DNA of 36,975 bases from an uncultured Porphyromonadaceae bacterium (GCA_947175265.1 CAMWMD010000032.1:1-36975); one strand, 5' to 3'. Shown: positions 1 to 7,800, counted from the first letter of the stretch. Made by a program: numbers and translations. Notes: generated by a model not told the origin, from the letters alone.

Positions 1-47
1 TATTTTAATTATTTTACTGCATTATTAACATCTCGAAATAAGTTTAA

Positions 48-425
48 ACAACTTCGTTATTAAAATTTATATCGGAGAATCCTAAAGTAGCGGATGTCTC
101 ACAGGAAGGAATCGTTAGGCCAATCTCAGAGGGAAGTACAAATATAATAATCTATACATGTGACGGGTCAGAATTGTCAGCCACATTAAAGGTAATAGTG
201 AGAGGAAACTCTGCAGTAACGGAGGTGGAAGAGGAGAAACCGGAGGTATATATAGAGGATATGAAAATACATATACGAGGAAAATCTTCCAAGGATAATA
301 TAGAGGTATATAATATGCAAGGAGGATTAATTCATTCTTCGAAATCTGATGAAATATCCTTGAATGTAAAAGGTTTCTATATTATAAAGATTGGGAGATA
401 TGTAAAAAAGATCGCTTTAAAATAA
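48..425 (+). pseudogene. 3' remnant of a secreted protein with a BIG2-like Ig domain and a T9SS C-terminal tail
   Basis: The frame is open from 48 to the TAA at 423-425, but TAA closes it at 45-47 and there is no credible start; a TTG at 174 lies inside the domain. Translation from 48 gives an Ig-like BIG2 pattern (SENPKVADVSQEGIV, then DGSELSATLKVIV), a short acidic linker, and about 60 residues resembling a type A type IX secretion sorting tail (IEVYNMQGGLIH ... GFYIIKIG ... KKIALK). Such tails direct periplasmic proteins through the T9SS to the cell surface. The rest of the cargo protein is missing, so this reads as a decayed 3' end. It could instead be the true end of a gene that begins left of the window and carries a stop or frameshift near 45. 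Confidence 0.55.
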
Positions 426-437
426 GAACTGAATAGA

Positions 438-491
438 GTGTTTAGATAAGCCTTCCCAAATGTGGATTTAAGGGAATGCTTATCTAAACAC
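438..491. terminator. bidirectional stem-loop terminator
   Basis: A perfect 14-bp inverted repeat (438-451 GTGTTTAGATAAGC and 478-491) encloses a 26-nt loop. It lies between the converging T9SS-tail remnant (+) and the antitoxin gene (-). No strong U-run is present on either side. Confidence 0.6.
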
Positions 492-564
492 CAATCATGA
501 TTGAGAAATTGAAGCTATATATTTAGGTTGTACTAAGAGAAGGATGAAAATGTCTAATGAAGAA

Positions 565-849
565 TCACTTTATAATTTGACTAACTTGTACGCTAATTAT
601 CGGCTGTCCGAAAAATGAGGATAGCATAGCGAGAGTGGAGATGGTAAAGTTATGCTCTCCGCTCAGCCAACGGGTAATCTCGCTTGGACGTTTTCCTATA
701 GCATCGGCAAGTTGCTTCTTCGATAGTCCCTTTTCCTTCATGAGGAAGTCAAGACGGTTGGAAATCTGAAACGATAACCGAGCCTCAGCCCTCTCTTCCG
801 GTGTTATGTCGCTCAGAAGTTCCCTAAGAGAAATCTTAGCTCTTTTCAT
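565..849 (-). CDS. XRE/HigA-type antitoxin, helix-turn-helix
   Basis: This 94-residue protein has a Cro/C1-type HTH at about residues 28-80 (LMKEKGLSKKQLADAIGK, then PSEITRWLSGEHNFTISTL). The N-terminal 27 residues would form an extra helix. Its ATG overlaps the stop codon of the upstream gene by 4 nt, so the two are translationally coupled in toxin-first order, as in higBA modules. In that family the antitoxin neutralises the partner and represses the shared promoter, so autoregulation is expected here from family knowledge. Antitoxin rather than lone regulator is an inference from the pairing. Confidence 0.75.
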   Translation of the reverse strand: MKRAKISLRELLSDITPEERAEARLSFQISNRLDFLMKEKGLSKKQLADAIGKRPSEITRWLSGEHNFTISTLAMLSSFFGQPIISVQVSQIIK

Positions 850-1316
850 ATCTCAAATGTTTTATCGGTTTCAATCTCGCTTTCAGTGATGATAACGCTC
901 CCGTCTGCCACACCTTCCTTAAGGAGTTCTTCAAAACGTTGCAAAGTCAGAACGTATCCCTTCAATGTGTCGTCATCTTCATAGGTGCGTGTTTTCTTTT
1001 GACCTCCATTACCAAGTATGAGGATACGGTCTGAAAGACGTAACCCATACAGACGAAGTTTTGAGCGCAAAGTGGGAAGGGCTACGACAGAATCTTTCAT
1101 CTTCCCTTCGGGCCTGAAATATCTTTCCAATGCTCCGAAGTCAAGAATCTGATCAATAAACTTAGCAATGATCCTGAAATCCTTGTTGAGTTCACCGTCG
1201 GCCTGAAACTTGGTGACAAACTTCTCAAACTCGTTGAGGTCATCGGATAAGAACTGTATAGTGTATACCGTACAGTTATCAGTTTGATCTAAAAGAAGCA
1301 GTTCTAGTTCACTCAT
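846..1316 (-). CDS. putative RelE/HigB-like toxin of a type II toxin-antitoxin pair
   Basis: This 156-residue protein lies directly upstream of, and overlaps by 4 nt, an XRE antitoxin gene. The central part (RIIAKFIDQILDFGALERYF, then LRLYGLRLSDRILILGNGG and ALPTLRSKLRLY) resembles the beta-sheet and basic pattern of RelE/Gp49-like toxins. It is longer than classical HigB, with an acidic N-terminal region of about 45 residues and an acidic C-terminus. A TAnnTTTG promoter sits about 27 bp upstream. Ribosome-dependent mRNA cleavage is the usual activity of the fold but cannot be read from this sequence; no catalytic residue is assigned. Confidence 0.6.
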   Translation of the reverse strand: MSELELLLLDQTDNCTVYTIQFLSDDLNEFEKFVTKFQADGELNKDFRIIAKFIDQILDFGALERYFRPEGKMKDSVVALPTLRSKLRLYGLRLSDRILILGNGGQKKTRTYEDDDTLKGYVLTLQRFEELLKEGVADGSVIITESEIETDKTFEI

Positions 1317-1342
1317 AGTTTTATAGCTTTATCATTCTAACG

Positions 1343-1350
1343 CAAAAGTA
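1343..1350 (-). promoter_or_regulatory. TAnnTTTG promoter of the toxin-antitoxin pair
   Basis: TACTTTTG on the minus strand, 27 nt before the toxin ATG, fits the Bacteroidetes -7 consensus. The -33 element is weak. Confidence 0.5.
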
Positions 1351-1410
1351 CACCAAATATTTTACATAAATGCGAAATGTTTGGTTTTTCTTCTCCTGTA
1401 GTACTGAGGC

Positions 1411-1625
1411 TTATAGAGTGTTCTTCATTATGATTTCAAGAACTTCGTTGAGTTTGTCAGTTGGAAGGCGTTTGATGTAGTTGGCGCGAGCTTCGAGGTT
1501 GCTTCATCATCCTACCGGCAGTGGTGTGTCTTGTTCGGGTCCTGCCGTTTTGTGTTTCTATAATCCAATCCCCTGTCAATCCAGCCAATTTGCCCACTTC
1601 CTTAATTAAGGTATTGTCGTCCATT
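1411..1625 (-). pseudogene. decayed, frameshifted ORF of unknown family
   Basis: An ATG at 1625 opens a 55-codon frame (MDDNTLIKEVGKLAGLTGDW...) that ends near 1458. In the next frame the sequence continues as LEARANYIKRLPTDKLNEVL and stops at 1411-1413. The second part has the amphipathic look of a real protein end, so one frameshift in a once longer gene is likely. I do not recognise the family. The ATG overlaps in another frame the 3' end of the T9SS-cargo pseudogene, which suggests two broken genes were joined here. Confidence 0.35.
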
Positions 1626-2494
1626 CGGATTAGCAAACCTAATTAGATTATCGCGTGTTGTTTGGAAGTACCCGGCAGGAAGGTCAATAACTTTAATAGT
1701 TTCTCCATCCAGATTATGGACTTCAAACCCAACAATAACCGGCTTTGTGCCCCATTCCTTATATGATTCAGTTTCTATGTTGTAACTAAAATCTTTCAAA
1801 ATAGGTGTTAAATAGTGAAGACCTTTACCAAAAATACCTTTAGTAATAGAGAAGTAGTCTCCCTCTGTTCCGTTATCCGGCATATCATTTACATCAGTTG
1901 TATCCAAACTCTCGGTATACACACTTTCTTTTATTTTATCTTCGTAGTCTCCGTAGCGACCATAATCACTCTCTCTATATTCCTGTTTGCACTGATGGTA
2001 GTAGCCATCATCCATGAGCATGTAGTACTTTGAAGGATACTTTTCTCCATAATTCTCCTTTTTTAAAAATTCGTATGCTATTACTTTGGTACCATTGGGT
2101 AGAGCAACAATCTTAGCATCCGTCACGGTCTGGAAGTATAATTTGAAGAAAGTTTCAATGGGAAGATTTTTTTTACTAACTGTATATCCCCAAACATCCA
2201 GGTCAGCAGGTTCAATAGTTTTATATATGTATTTCCGATATTGAGTATATTCGTGTGTAACACTAACTGGAAGTTGGAATGTGCCTTCTTTTATCAAATT
2301 AAAATCCAGATCATAGATTGAAAAATAATATTCATTACCGTTCCCCTCCGCTTTGCCATTTTTATATTCCATGGCATAGAAACATGGCTCCCCTGAGTCC
2401 GCATTATGGTCAGGGATAAGACGTAGGTAAGTTTTGTCAACGATGGTTGGGGTTTGGGCGTTCGCCTTTGTGAAAGGAAGAAGGAAGGTGATGT
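1602..2494 (-). pseudogene. truncated paralogue of the secreted T9SS-tailed protein at 6913-7800
   Basis: Translation upstream of the ATG at 2372 continues without a stop into a signal-peptide end, ANAQTPTIVDKTYLRLI. This matches ANAQSPTIVDKSKMSII of the intact gene, and YKNGKAEG, NLDGETIKVIDLPAGYFQ and related blocks also match. The 5' end is lost: at about 2495 the signal-peptide codons are fused directly to a piece of the leader that lies about 220 nt upstream of the start in the intact copy. The 3' end stops at NGRQYLN, about 120 residues before the sorting tail of the homologue. The internal region is longer than in the paralogue. With no start, no full signal peptide and no sorting tail, it is most likely non-functional. 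Confidence 0.75.
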
Positions 2495-2557
2495 GGCATC
2501 TACCGTTGCCTCGTTCTTGACTGAGATAAAGAAGTTGCGAAGTTCAGTATGGTCAAG
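2495..2557 (-). repeat. leader-derived repeat, copy 1
   Basis: This segment matches 8021-8083 over about 60 bp, with blocks AACTTCGCA, GTCAAGAA and GTAGATGCC in the same order. It is a remnant of the long leader of the paralogous gene, now joined to mid-signal-peptide sequence. Confidence 0.6.
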
Positions 2558-2613
2558 AAATAAGTACTGCCATTTTTAGCCGGGATTCATTTTCATAATT
2601 GGAGAGTTATTTG

Positions 2614-2621
2614 TAAATTTG
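2614..2621 (+). promoter_or_regulatory. TAnnTTTG promoter of the small membrane peptide gene
   Basis: TAAATTTG lies 27 bp before the ATG at 2649, giving a short leader of roughly 20 nt. Confidence 0.5.
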
Positions 2622-2648
2622 CATATTAAAGTTTTAAAAACCCGAATT

Positions 2649-2756
2649 ATGAATCTTCCTTGGTATTCTTATCTTCCCATAGCTGCCGGTATCATCGGTG
2701 GTTTGATTGGCGGCTACTATCACAAACGATACAAGCAAAAAAAGAATAAAGCATAA
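2649..2756 (+). CDS. 35-residue single-span membrane peptide with a glycine zipper
   Basis: The peptide reads MNLPWYSYLPIAAGIIGG, LIGGYYHKRY, KQKKNKA. One hydrophobic helix (about residues 8-24) carries a glycine-zipper pattern GIIGGLIGG, and the tail is strongly basic. An N-out, C-in topology would follow from the positive-inside rule. A matching promoter lies just upstream, and the gene is isolated between decayed sequence and the convergent M50-type protease. No family is recognised. It might be a small stress peptide or the type I toxin kind of membrane peptide, but nothing here decides this. Confidence 0.5.
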   Translation: MNLPWYSYLPIAAGIIGGLIGGYYHKRYKQKKNKA

Positions 2757-2911
2757 ACAGCAGTTTGCATCCATAATTATCTACGCCTCCTGATTATCTG
2801 ATTTAAATAGAAAATTTGTTTGAGTGATAATTGACTCTGGTCTTTCCCAGGCTCCCTCTTAAACGCTGAGGTGAGATAGTTATGAGGATTGAGACCGGAA
2901 AAGGCTTTTTC

Positions 2912-4048
2912 TCAGTCATGACATTTCAGTAAATCTTCCATCAAAGCGAGATCACTTTTCACCTCTCCCTGCAGGAGATATTCCTCTTTTCTGCCATAGA
3001 GTTCCTTATAAATCGTATCAGCTTTTTCCCTGTCATTCTCTATAAGGAGCGCCACTGCACAAAGGATCCTTTCCTTTGAAGACATCATGCGCCGGTTAGA
3101 CTCAAGATACTTTTTCGTTTCGGGATCAAGCAGAGCCTTGGCACCCTCCTTATCTCCGGCCAAGAGCCTGAGCCATATCAGTTCACAGGCAATCTCTTTG
3201 ACATACAGAGGCATGATTTCATTTTTATGACTGTACAGATTTTCGTATATCCTGAGTGCGTCATAATTCTTACCCTCGTCTACATAAATACCGCTTTTCA
3301 TTATCGGGATTGAAACCTCAAGGGGATTATGATAGTCAATCTCATCGGGGTCAGGGAATAAGTCGCCCGGAAGGTCTCTTGGACGTAATCCCTGTTGAAT
3401 TAATGAATTTGTTCTTAACTGACACGCCAAGGCTGCCCGGCTAAGGCGACTTCTCCTAAGCAGAATTAAGTTATAGCCGTCATTCCCAACTCCTCCCAAC
3501 TGCATTGGAATGCCGTTTAGAAGGATTATGAGGGCATCTGTCAGAAGAAACATGAAGACAAATTCCTTTATTAGTGGAGCCATGTCAACCCACATCAAAG
3601 GGAGCACGAGAATAAAGACAACAATATTGGCTAATACGCCTCCTGCATTATACCAGAATACCGGTAGACGGTCGAGAGGAACCGATGGAGGTTCGAGAAG
3701 ACACTGACCTCCTGTGCCGGCGATTCCGAATCTTTTTAACCTGTAATGACCGTCTTCTTTAATTAGCACAAAGTTAAAAATCCGGAAGGATACGAACTTA
3801 TAACCTGAAAGAAGGCCAGCAATCAAATGCCCTGCTTCATGAATGGGTATAAGTATGATAAAAGATATCATGAAGAAAAAGATTCCTGCCAGGAAAGCCA
3901 TGACAGTTTCCATGAAATCAAGCGCAGTGAGTTTATCAATAAACTGCGACAAGGACATATCCGTAAAAAGCGAAATAATCAAGAGGCAGATAACCAGTCC
4001 TCCTGCTATTCCAATAAAGAAAGCGGCAATAAATTTTAATTTTTTCAT
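2912..4048 (-). CDS. M50-like membrane zinc metalloprotease with helical C-terminal domain
   Basis: This 378-residue protein has transmembrane segments at about residues 5-28 and 48-69, the zinc motif HEAGH at 70-74 at the end of a membrane helix, and further helices at about 133-153 and 160-182. The second motif, N178-G-I-P181 followed by N-D-G at 189-191, fits the NxxP...DG motif that supplies the third zinc ligand in site-2-type proteases. From about residue 235 the protein is soluble and helical (YDALRIYENLYSHKNEI, then LLAGDKEGAKALLDPETKK), suggesting TPR-like repeats. No PDZ domain is seen. It lies 25 bp downstream of the YjbR-type gene on the same strand and may be cotranscribed. The substrate is unknown. 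Confidence 0.75.
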   Translation of the reverse strand: MKKLKFIAAFFIGIAGGLVICLLIISLFTDMSLSQFIDKLTALDFMETVMAFLAGIFFFMISFIILIPIHEAGHLIAGLLSGYKFVSFRIFNFVLIKEDGHYRLKRFGIAGTGGQCLLEPPSVPLDRLPVFWYNAGGVLANIVVFILVLPLMWVDMAPLIKEFVFMFLLTDALIILLNGIPMQLGGVGNDGYNLILLRRSRLSRAALACQLRTNSLIQQGLRPRDLPGDLFPDPDEIDYHNPLEVSIPIMKSGIYVDEGKNYDALRIYENLYSHKNEIMPLYVKEIACELIWLRLLAGDKEGAKALLDPETKKYLESNRRMMSSKERILCAVALLIENDREKADTIYKELYGRKEEYLLQGEVKSDLALMEDLLKCHD

Positions 4049-4073
4049 TTAGTTGGTATTCTTAAAGTTGACT

Positions 4074-4454
4074 TCAAGAAACCGGAGGATTCACCCGGTT
4101 TCTGCGTTTCGATTTTGAGTATTTTGCCTTTACGATATCATAGGCCCGTTTGACAAGAGAATATATTTCTTTCTCATGTAAGTCACCGTTCAGGTTAAGT
4201 TGAATCCAATGACGCAGACTTTGGTTTAACGGTGCGTCGATGGAGGAATGGTTCATCCTTATTTCCTCGATTTCTTCCGGTGTTGATTTCACTGTCACTG
4301 AGGTAAAATCGTCCATATCCGTGAAACAGAACATGTGATCCAGGATATAGAAAACCAAAATTGAATCGTATCTTCTGGCAAACTTCCCGAAGGGAGTTTT
4401 CTCTGTCACCTCTCCAAGCGAGAGACAAAAATCACGGAATTCCTCTATGTTCAT
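4074..4454 (-). CDS. MmcQ/YjbR family protein
   Basis: The 126-residue length and the sequence MNIEEFRDFCLSLGEVTEK, then PFGKFARRYDSILVFYILD and a C-terminal HWIQLNLNGDL, match the MmcQ/YjbR (CyaY-like fold) family. Members are often called DNA-binding, but their role is unsettled. The C-terminus is basic (KAKYSKSKRRNR). It is followed after 25 bp by the M50-like protease gene. Its upstream region is taken from the decayed copy of the YczE-kinase gene 5' end, so its promoter may be borrowed. Confidence 0.8.
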   Translation of the reverse strand: MNIEEFRDFCLSLGEVTEKTPFGKFARRYDSILVFYILDHMFCFTDMDDFTSVTVKSTPEEIEEIRMNHSSIDAPLNQSLRHWIQLNLNGDLHEKEIYSLVKRAYDIVKAKYSKSKRRNRVNPPVS

Positions 4455-4459
4455 GCTTC

Positions 4460-4544
4460 ACGACATAATGAAGAGAGAAACGAAAAAGACAAAATAGCGG
4501 CGCTGTTTTTCCTGTCAGCTCCGTTCGATAGGGGTTCATAATAA
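4460..4544 (-). pseudogene. decayed copy of the 5' end of the YczE-kinase fusion gene
   Basis: This stretch aligns with 10174-10260, the first ~27 codons and the immediate upstream of the fusion gene. Translated in register it gives PIERS*QEKQRRYFVFFVSLFIMS*, against PLERSKQEKLRRYFVFFVSLFIMS in the intact gene. Two stop codons and a lost frame show decay. The copy ends 6 bp upstream of the YjbR-type start codon. Confidence 0.75.
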
Positions 4545-4654
4545 TTAATACGGTTCAAGTTTCGCACGTTTAACTTGCTGATTTCAGATTGTAAAATTCA
4601 CAGATATGAGCCAACTCATCGGACTTATTGATCACGACCTCAAAGATTTCTTCA

Positions 4655-5086
4655 TCAGGAAGTCTGAAGAGCTACGCATATTTCGTAATCAGAGACCATC
4701 GCATTCAGAATATATAATCCATTACACCCCCGACTTGTCGGATTCTCTCCCCGCATTTTTTTGCCGTCTATGATTACATGACAGCCTTTAAGCGAAGATA
4801 CAATATTGTCTCTGCAGATAGCTGAAGATACCCGCATCTGCTCCGGATTGACAGACTCGACAACACGGCGTATGGTATCTCCGGGAGGCACTCCGTTGGA
4901 TGATTTGAGGAATCCCATACTCTTGAATTTCTCCGCATTATCCTCTATCAAGTCGGATATTTCGTCATAATCATCGCATGAGCACAGTACACCAATAAGA
5001 GCTATGCGCAGGACATCTTCCAATTCGTGCTTGACTTTTCCCAGCACTCTGGGGTCTTTTACTTTACTGAAAATCTCTATTTGCAT
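4655..5086 (-). pseudogene. 5' fragment of an ISAs1-family transposase
   Basis: The 143 residues match the N-terminal DDE_Tnp_1-associated region of ISAs1 (H-repeat) transposases: DPRVLGKVKHELEDVLRIAL, then LCSCDDYDEISDL, and the start of the catalytic domain HVIIDGKKMRGE with the first catalytic Asp at 107. Family members are about 370 residues. This frame ends after YEICVALQTS, so the second and third catalytic acids are absent. Downstream, on the opposite strand, 4605 onward reads MSQLIGLIDHDLKDFFIRKS. This could be the start of a gene hit by the element. A sequence at about 5184-5213 may be the outer IS end, but no matching inverted copy was found. Confidence 0.75.
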
Positions 5087-5391
5087 ATTACTAATTTAAC
5101 TCCAATCTGTGGATTATGCAATAATATTTACATTTATTCACATTATCAACCTTTGTTTTAACTAAATCTTATATAAATTTCATGCTCTAGCCCTGATTTT
5201 GTCCAAAATGCCCTTGCATAATCGGGAGGATTTGGTTAACTTTGACCATGTCCTTGGAATTAGTAGTTTTCATGAGAAAAGAGGTCGAATTTTTCCTTTA
5301 AATTACTAAATTTCAGGGATTTTTTGTAAATATAATTACCTAAAAATTAAATATTTAATAGCATAATTTCAATTTTTGTCATCTACTAAAC
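5087..5391. other. gene-free AT-rich stretch upstream of the IS fragment
   Basis: No coding frame of note. An imperfect palindrome ATTTTGTCCAAAAT at about 5194-5207 lies near a possible IS terminus (AGCCCTGATTTTGTCC). Nothing else is supportable. Confidence 0.3.
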
Positions 5392-5601
5392 TCAATCAGA
5401 AAAATAATTATCCTGATTCCTCAAGGAAAAAATCTCAGGAGCGACAGGACCTTTCTCCCATATATAATCTAACCATGTAAATGGGAATCCACGCAGTTGC
5501 ATAAAACGCTCATCAATCAAATAGACTATCTTTAGCATTTTACGCATATTAATCCCCGGCACTTTATTGGCAATATATGCCAATAATGCTCCAGTCTTCA
5601 T
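5392..5601 (-). pseudogene. N-terminal fragment of a Panacea (DUF4065/SocA-like) antitoxin
   Basis: The 69 residues match the start of Panacea/SocA-like domains: LLAYIANKVPGINMRKMLKI, VYLIDERFMQ, and the diagnostic WEKGPVAPEIFSL near residue 50. Full domains run to about 150 residues. Here the frame ends right after FSLRNQDNYFSD, so the C-terminal half is missing. Panacea proteins are antitoxins paired with varied toxins, or prophage accessory genes. No toxin gene remains beside it. A good promoter (TAACTTTG) is still present 53 bp upstream, so a short product could still be made. Confidence 0.6.
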
Positions 5602-5653
5602 TCATTCTATTTGCTGTAATTCCTAAACTCATGGTCTTTCTTAATTCAAATCA

Positions 5654-5661
5654 CAAAGTTA
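5654..5661 (-). promoter_or_regulatory. TAnnTTTG promoter of the Panacea fragment
   Basis: TAACTTTG on the minus strand, 53 bp upstream of the ATG at 5601. Confidence 0.5.
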
Positions 5662-5822
5662 ATATTTTTCCCTCTGATGTATAACATCAAAATTCAGGTA
5701 TTGTCGAAGTTTAGCATTTAAGACAATTATTAAGGCAATGATAATATCTGCTTCTTTCATGAAATATTTTTTGTAAAGCGCCAAATGTCCTTTGAGTACT
5801 CTATGTTTCCTTCAACACTTTA

Positions 5823-5942
5823 TTAGCCTACTGACGGAATAAGGTTGCATTTCTCCTCCAATTCACCTGATTTGTAAATATTGGCAATATGTTTTGTTAT
5901 GGCCGGACGTTTAGTGCCTATAACAAGCAGAGTCCTCCATTA
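5823..5942 (-). pseudogene. fragment of a RhuM-family (virulence RhuM/Fic-like) protein
   Basis: In one frame the minus strand reads GTKRPAITKHIANIYKSGEL, then EEKCNLIPSVG and stop. The block GTKRPAITKHI.NIYKSGEL is typical of the N-terminal DNA-binding part of RhuM-like proteins, which are about 300 residues long. There is a stop a few codons upstream, and no continuation downstream as far as 5700. The rest of 5602-6014 holds no recognisable gene. Confidence 0.45.
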
Positions 5943-6014
5943 AGACAACCAGTAGGGGTAAAATAAGGAGGAACCATGAAAGTTGGCTCCTCCTTCATAT
6001 CATTGAGATATTAA

Positions 6015-6809
6015 TCAGATGATGATTTTTAGAGATTTGGACTGGGAAGAAGTAACTAAATTGAGGATATAAATACCCCTCTCCAAATTATTAAGACTTG
6101 TACCTTTTATTGTTTTGCCAGTTATGATCGTTTCTCCTGAGATACTTAATAACGAGTAATTTATAACTTGAGATTCTATTGTGCATTCAAAGAAGATTGA
6201 ATTCCCGGTAGTTTTAATCTTAATTTCTTCGGGTTGGGAAAGATTGAAAGAAACTCCGGCTAATTTTATATCAAATACAGGACGAATTGGTAGCCGATTG
6301 GTACTCTTTTTTCTATCTCCGAAGAATGGTCTGTCACCTTCCTCGTCATTAAATTCAAGAAAGTAAATATAGTTAGAAGAGGATGGTGTGGATGTCCAAT
6401 ATGCTCCAGAGCCTCTGTTATTAATATCCCAGTAGCCTGCCCCCTTTTCATTATTCCACCATAGTTGAGCAGCTGCAGGGAGGAAAATATTGTTGCCGTT
6501 TGAGGCGGTGAATATCATACCCTCCACTCCTTCTATCTCCGTCCATCTATGAACCGTATGATCTATTAGTTCTTGAAATTGTACTTTAGATGGAATAGAA
6601 AAACCTTCACCTAAATCGGTTAGGGTTGGAGTATCATTCCCTAAATAATACTCTCCAAATTCATAACTTTTGTTTGCACCCAGATTTTGTTCCATCCATT
6701 GCAGCCCTGATGGAAGACCCAAATCAATAAGGCTAACCTCTTGTGACTTTTGGGAGAAAGAAAGAACAGAGTTTAAGACAATGATTGTCAAGAATAATTG
6801 TATTTTCAT
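6015..6809 (-). CDS. secreted FISUMP-domain protein with a T9SS sorting tail
   Basis: This 264-residue protein has a signal peptide at about residues 1-19 (hydrophobic, ending SFS-Q). It then has a FISUMP-like (Fibrobacter major paralogue, DUF1566-related) domain: IDLGLPSGLQWMEQNLGA, EFGEYYLGN, FSIPSKVQFQELIDH, NGNNIFLPAA and GAYWTSTPSSSNYIYFLEF. The last ~75 residues (LSISGETIITGKT ... LERGIYILNL ... KSLKIII) form a type A T9SS sorting tail. The expected product is a surface-exposed or released protein, possibly a lectin-like or adhesive module; the function of FISUMP domains is largely unknown. The gene follows the 6913-7800 gene on the same strand, but a strong stem-loop separates them, and I see no clear promoter of its own. 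Confidence 0.75.
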   Translation of the reverse strand: MKIQLFLTIIVLNSVLSFSQKSQEVSLIDLGLPSGLQWMEQNLGANKSYEFGEYYLGNDTPTLTDLGEGFSIPSKVQFQELIDHTVHRWTEIEGVEGMIFTASNGNNIFLPAAAQLWWNNEKGAGYWDINNRGSGAYWTSTPSSSNYIYFLEFNDEEGDRPFFGDRKKSTNRLPIRPVFDIKLAGVSFNLSQPEEIKIKTTGNSIFFECTIESQVINYSLLSISGETIITGKTIKGTSLNNLERGIYILNLVTSSQSKSLKIII

Positions 6810-6845
6810 GTCATTTTATTTTAAATTAGAATAAACTGATAATGG

Positions 6846-6884
6846 TGAGCGACTATAATATAGGAAGGAAACTATAGTCGCTCA
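6846..6884. terminator. stem-loop terminator downstream of the secreted T9SS protein gene
   Basis: A perfect 12-bp inverted repeat (TGAGCGACTATA at 6846-6857, reverse complement at 6873-6884) with a 15-nt loop lies 29 bp after the stop codon of the 6913-7800 gene. U-tracts are weak, so partial readthrough into the FISUMP gene is possible. Confidence 0.6.
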
Positions 6885-6912
6885 TCATCAACTATTGAAA
6901 AAGTATGGCAAG

Positions 6913-7800
6913 TTATCGTACGATTATCTTAGCAGCCTCGGTTTTACCCTCTTTCCCGGCAGTAGTCACGACATACATACCTTGCGGAAAATCTGCTGTA
7001 TTGAAGGTGAATGTAGTTTCACCTGCCGGAAGATTTTTCTGAAGCATAGTACGGCCATCAGAGGCTATTACATTTACTACACATCCCTTTGACTGAATGG
7101 CATCTTTTAAAGACACTGTCACTATTTCTCCCTGACGTGGTGTACGAGGAGAAATCTGTGTATTTTCAAGCAAGGCTATTTGTGTGGCGCGAGTTAAGCT
7201 ATCCAACTTGTAAACTACTGTATAAGAGTTATAATCAGAAGAGTCGTTCAGACGGTTACAATTTCCTACCATGATATATTTTGTCCCGTTCATGGAAATA
7301 TATCGTATTTGATTCACATATTTGTTTTGGTAGTATCCATCCGGTAGGGCGATAGAGGAGATTTCAACTCCATCCAGGTTATACACTTTGAATCCTTTGA
7401 TCATATTAGTTTGACTGCCTACATTTTCTGTGGAAGGAAGGATATAGCAGAAATCATTATTGAATATTCCCCTTGTGATAGGATTGGAAGTTATTGTCCC
7501 ATCTTCATAGAAATCTACCAGTTCAGTTATATCATCATAAGTGTTTCCCAAGGGTAAAGAGAATGATTTTACTAAAGAGAAGTTTTCGTCGTAGATGGAA
7601 AATTGGATTTCATTATCACTGCCTTCAGCTTTACCATTTTTATACTTTGAGAAACAGAAGAAACCCTTGTCATCTCCGGAATGATTTGCAGAGATGATTG
7701 ACATTTTACTTTTGTCAACGATGGTTGGGGATTGGGCATTTGCCTTCGGGATGGCAAGAAGACCGAAAGCGAGAAGAGCAAAGAATGTAGTTTTTCTCAT
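6913..7800 (-). CDS. secreted protein with a T9SS type A sorting tail
   Basis: This 295-residue protein has a signal peptide at residues 1-22 (LLAIPKANA-QSP). The body of about 190 residues is beta-rich and contains paired YKNGKAEG and YNLDGVEISS motifs. The type A sorting tail covers the last ~80 residues (VNVIASDGRTMLQKNLPAGE, FNTADFPQGMYVVTT and AAKIIVR). It is the intact paralogue of the pseudogene at 1602-2494. The body is not matched to a named domain; the repeated 'kngkaegsdneiqFSIYD' style suggests a surface beta-propeller-like or adhesive protein. It is preceded by a leader of about 390 nt containing an attenuator-like structure. Confidence 0.75.
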   Translation of the reverse strand: MRKTTFFALLAFGLLAIPKANAQSPTIVDKSKMSIISANHSGDDKGFFCFSKYKNGKAEGSDNEIQFSIYDENFSLVKSFSLPLGNTYDDITELVDFYEDGTITSNPITRGIFNNDFCYILPSTENVGSQTNMIKGFKVYNLDGVEISSIALPDGYYQNKYVNQIRYISMNGTKYIMVGNCNRLNDSSDYNSYTVVYKLDSLTRATQIALLENTQISPRTPRQGEIVTVSLKDAIQSKGCVVNVIASDGRTMLQKNLPAGETTFTFNTADFPQGMYVVTTAGKEGKTEAAKIIVR

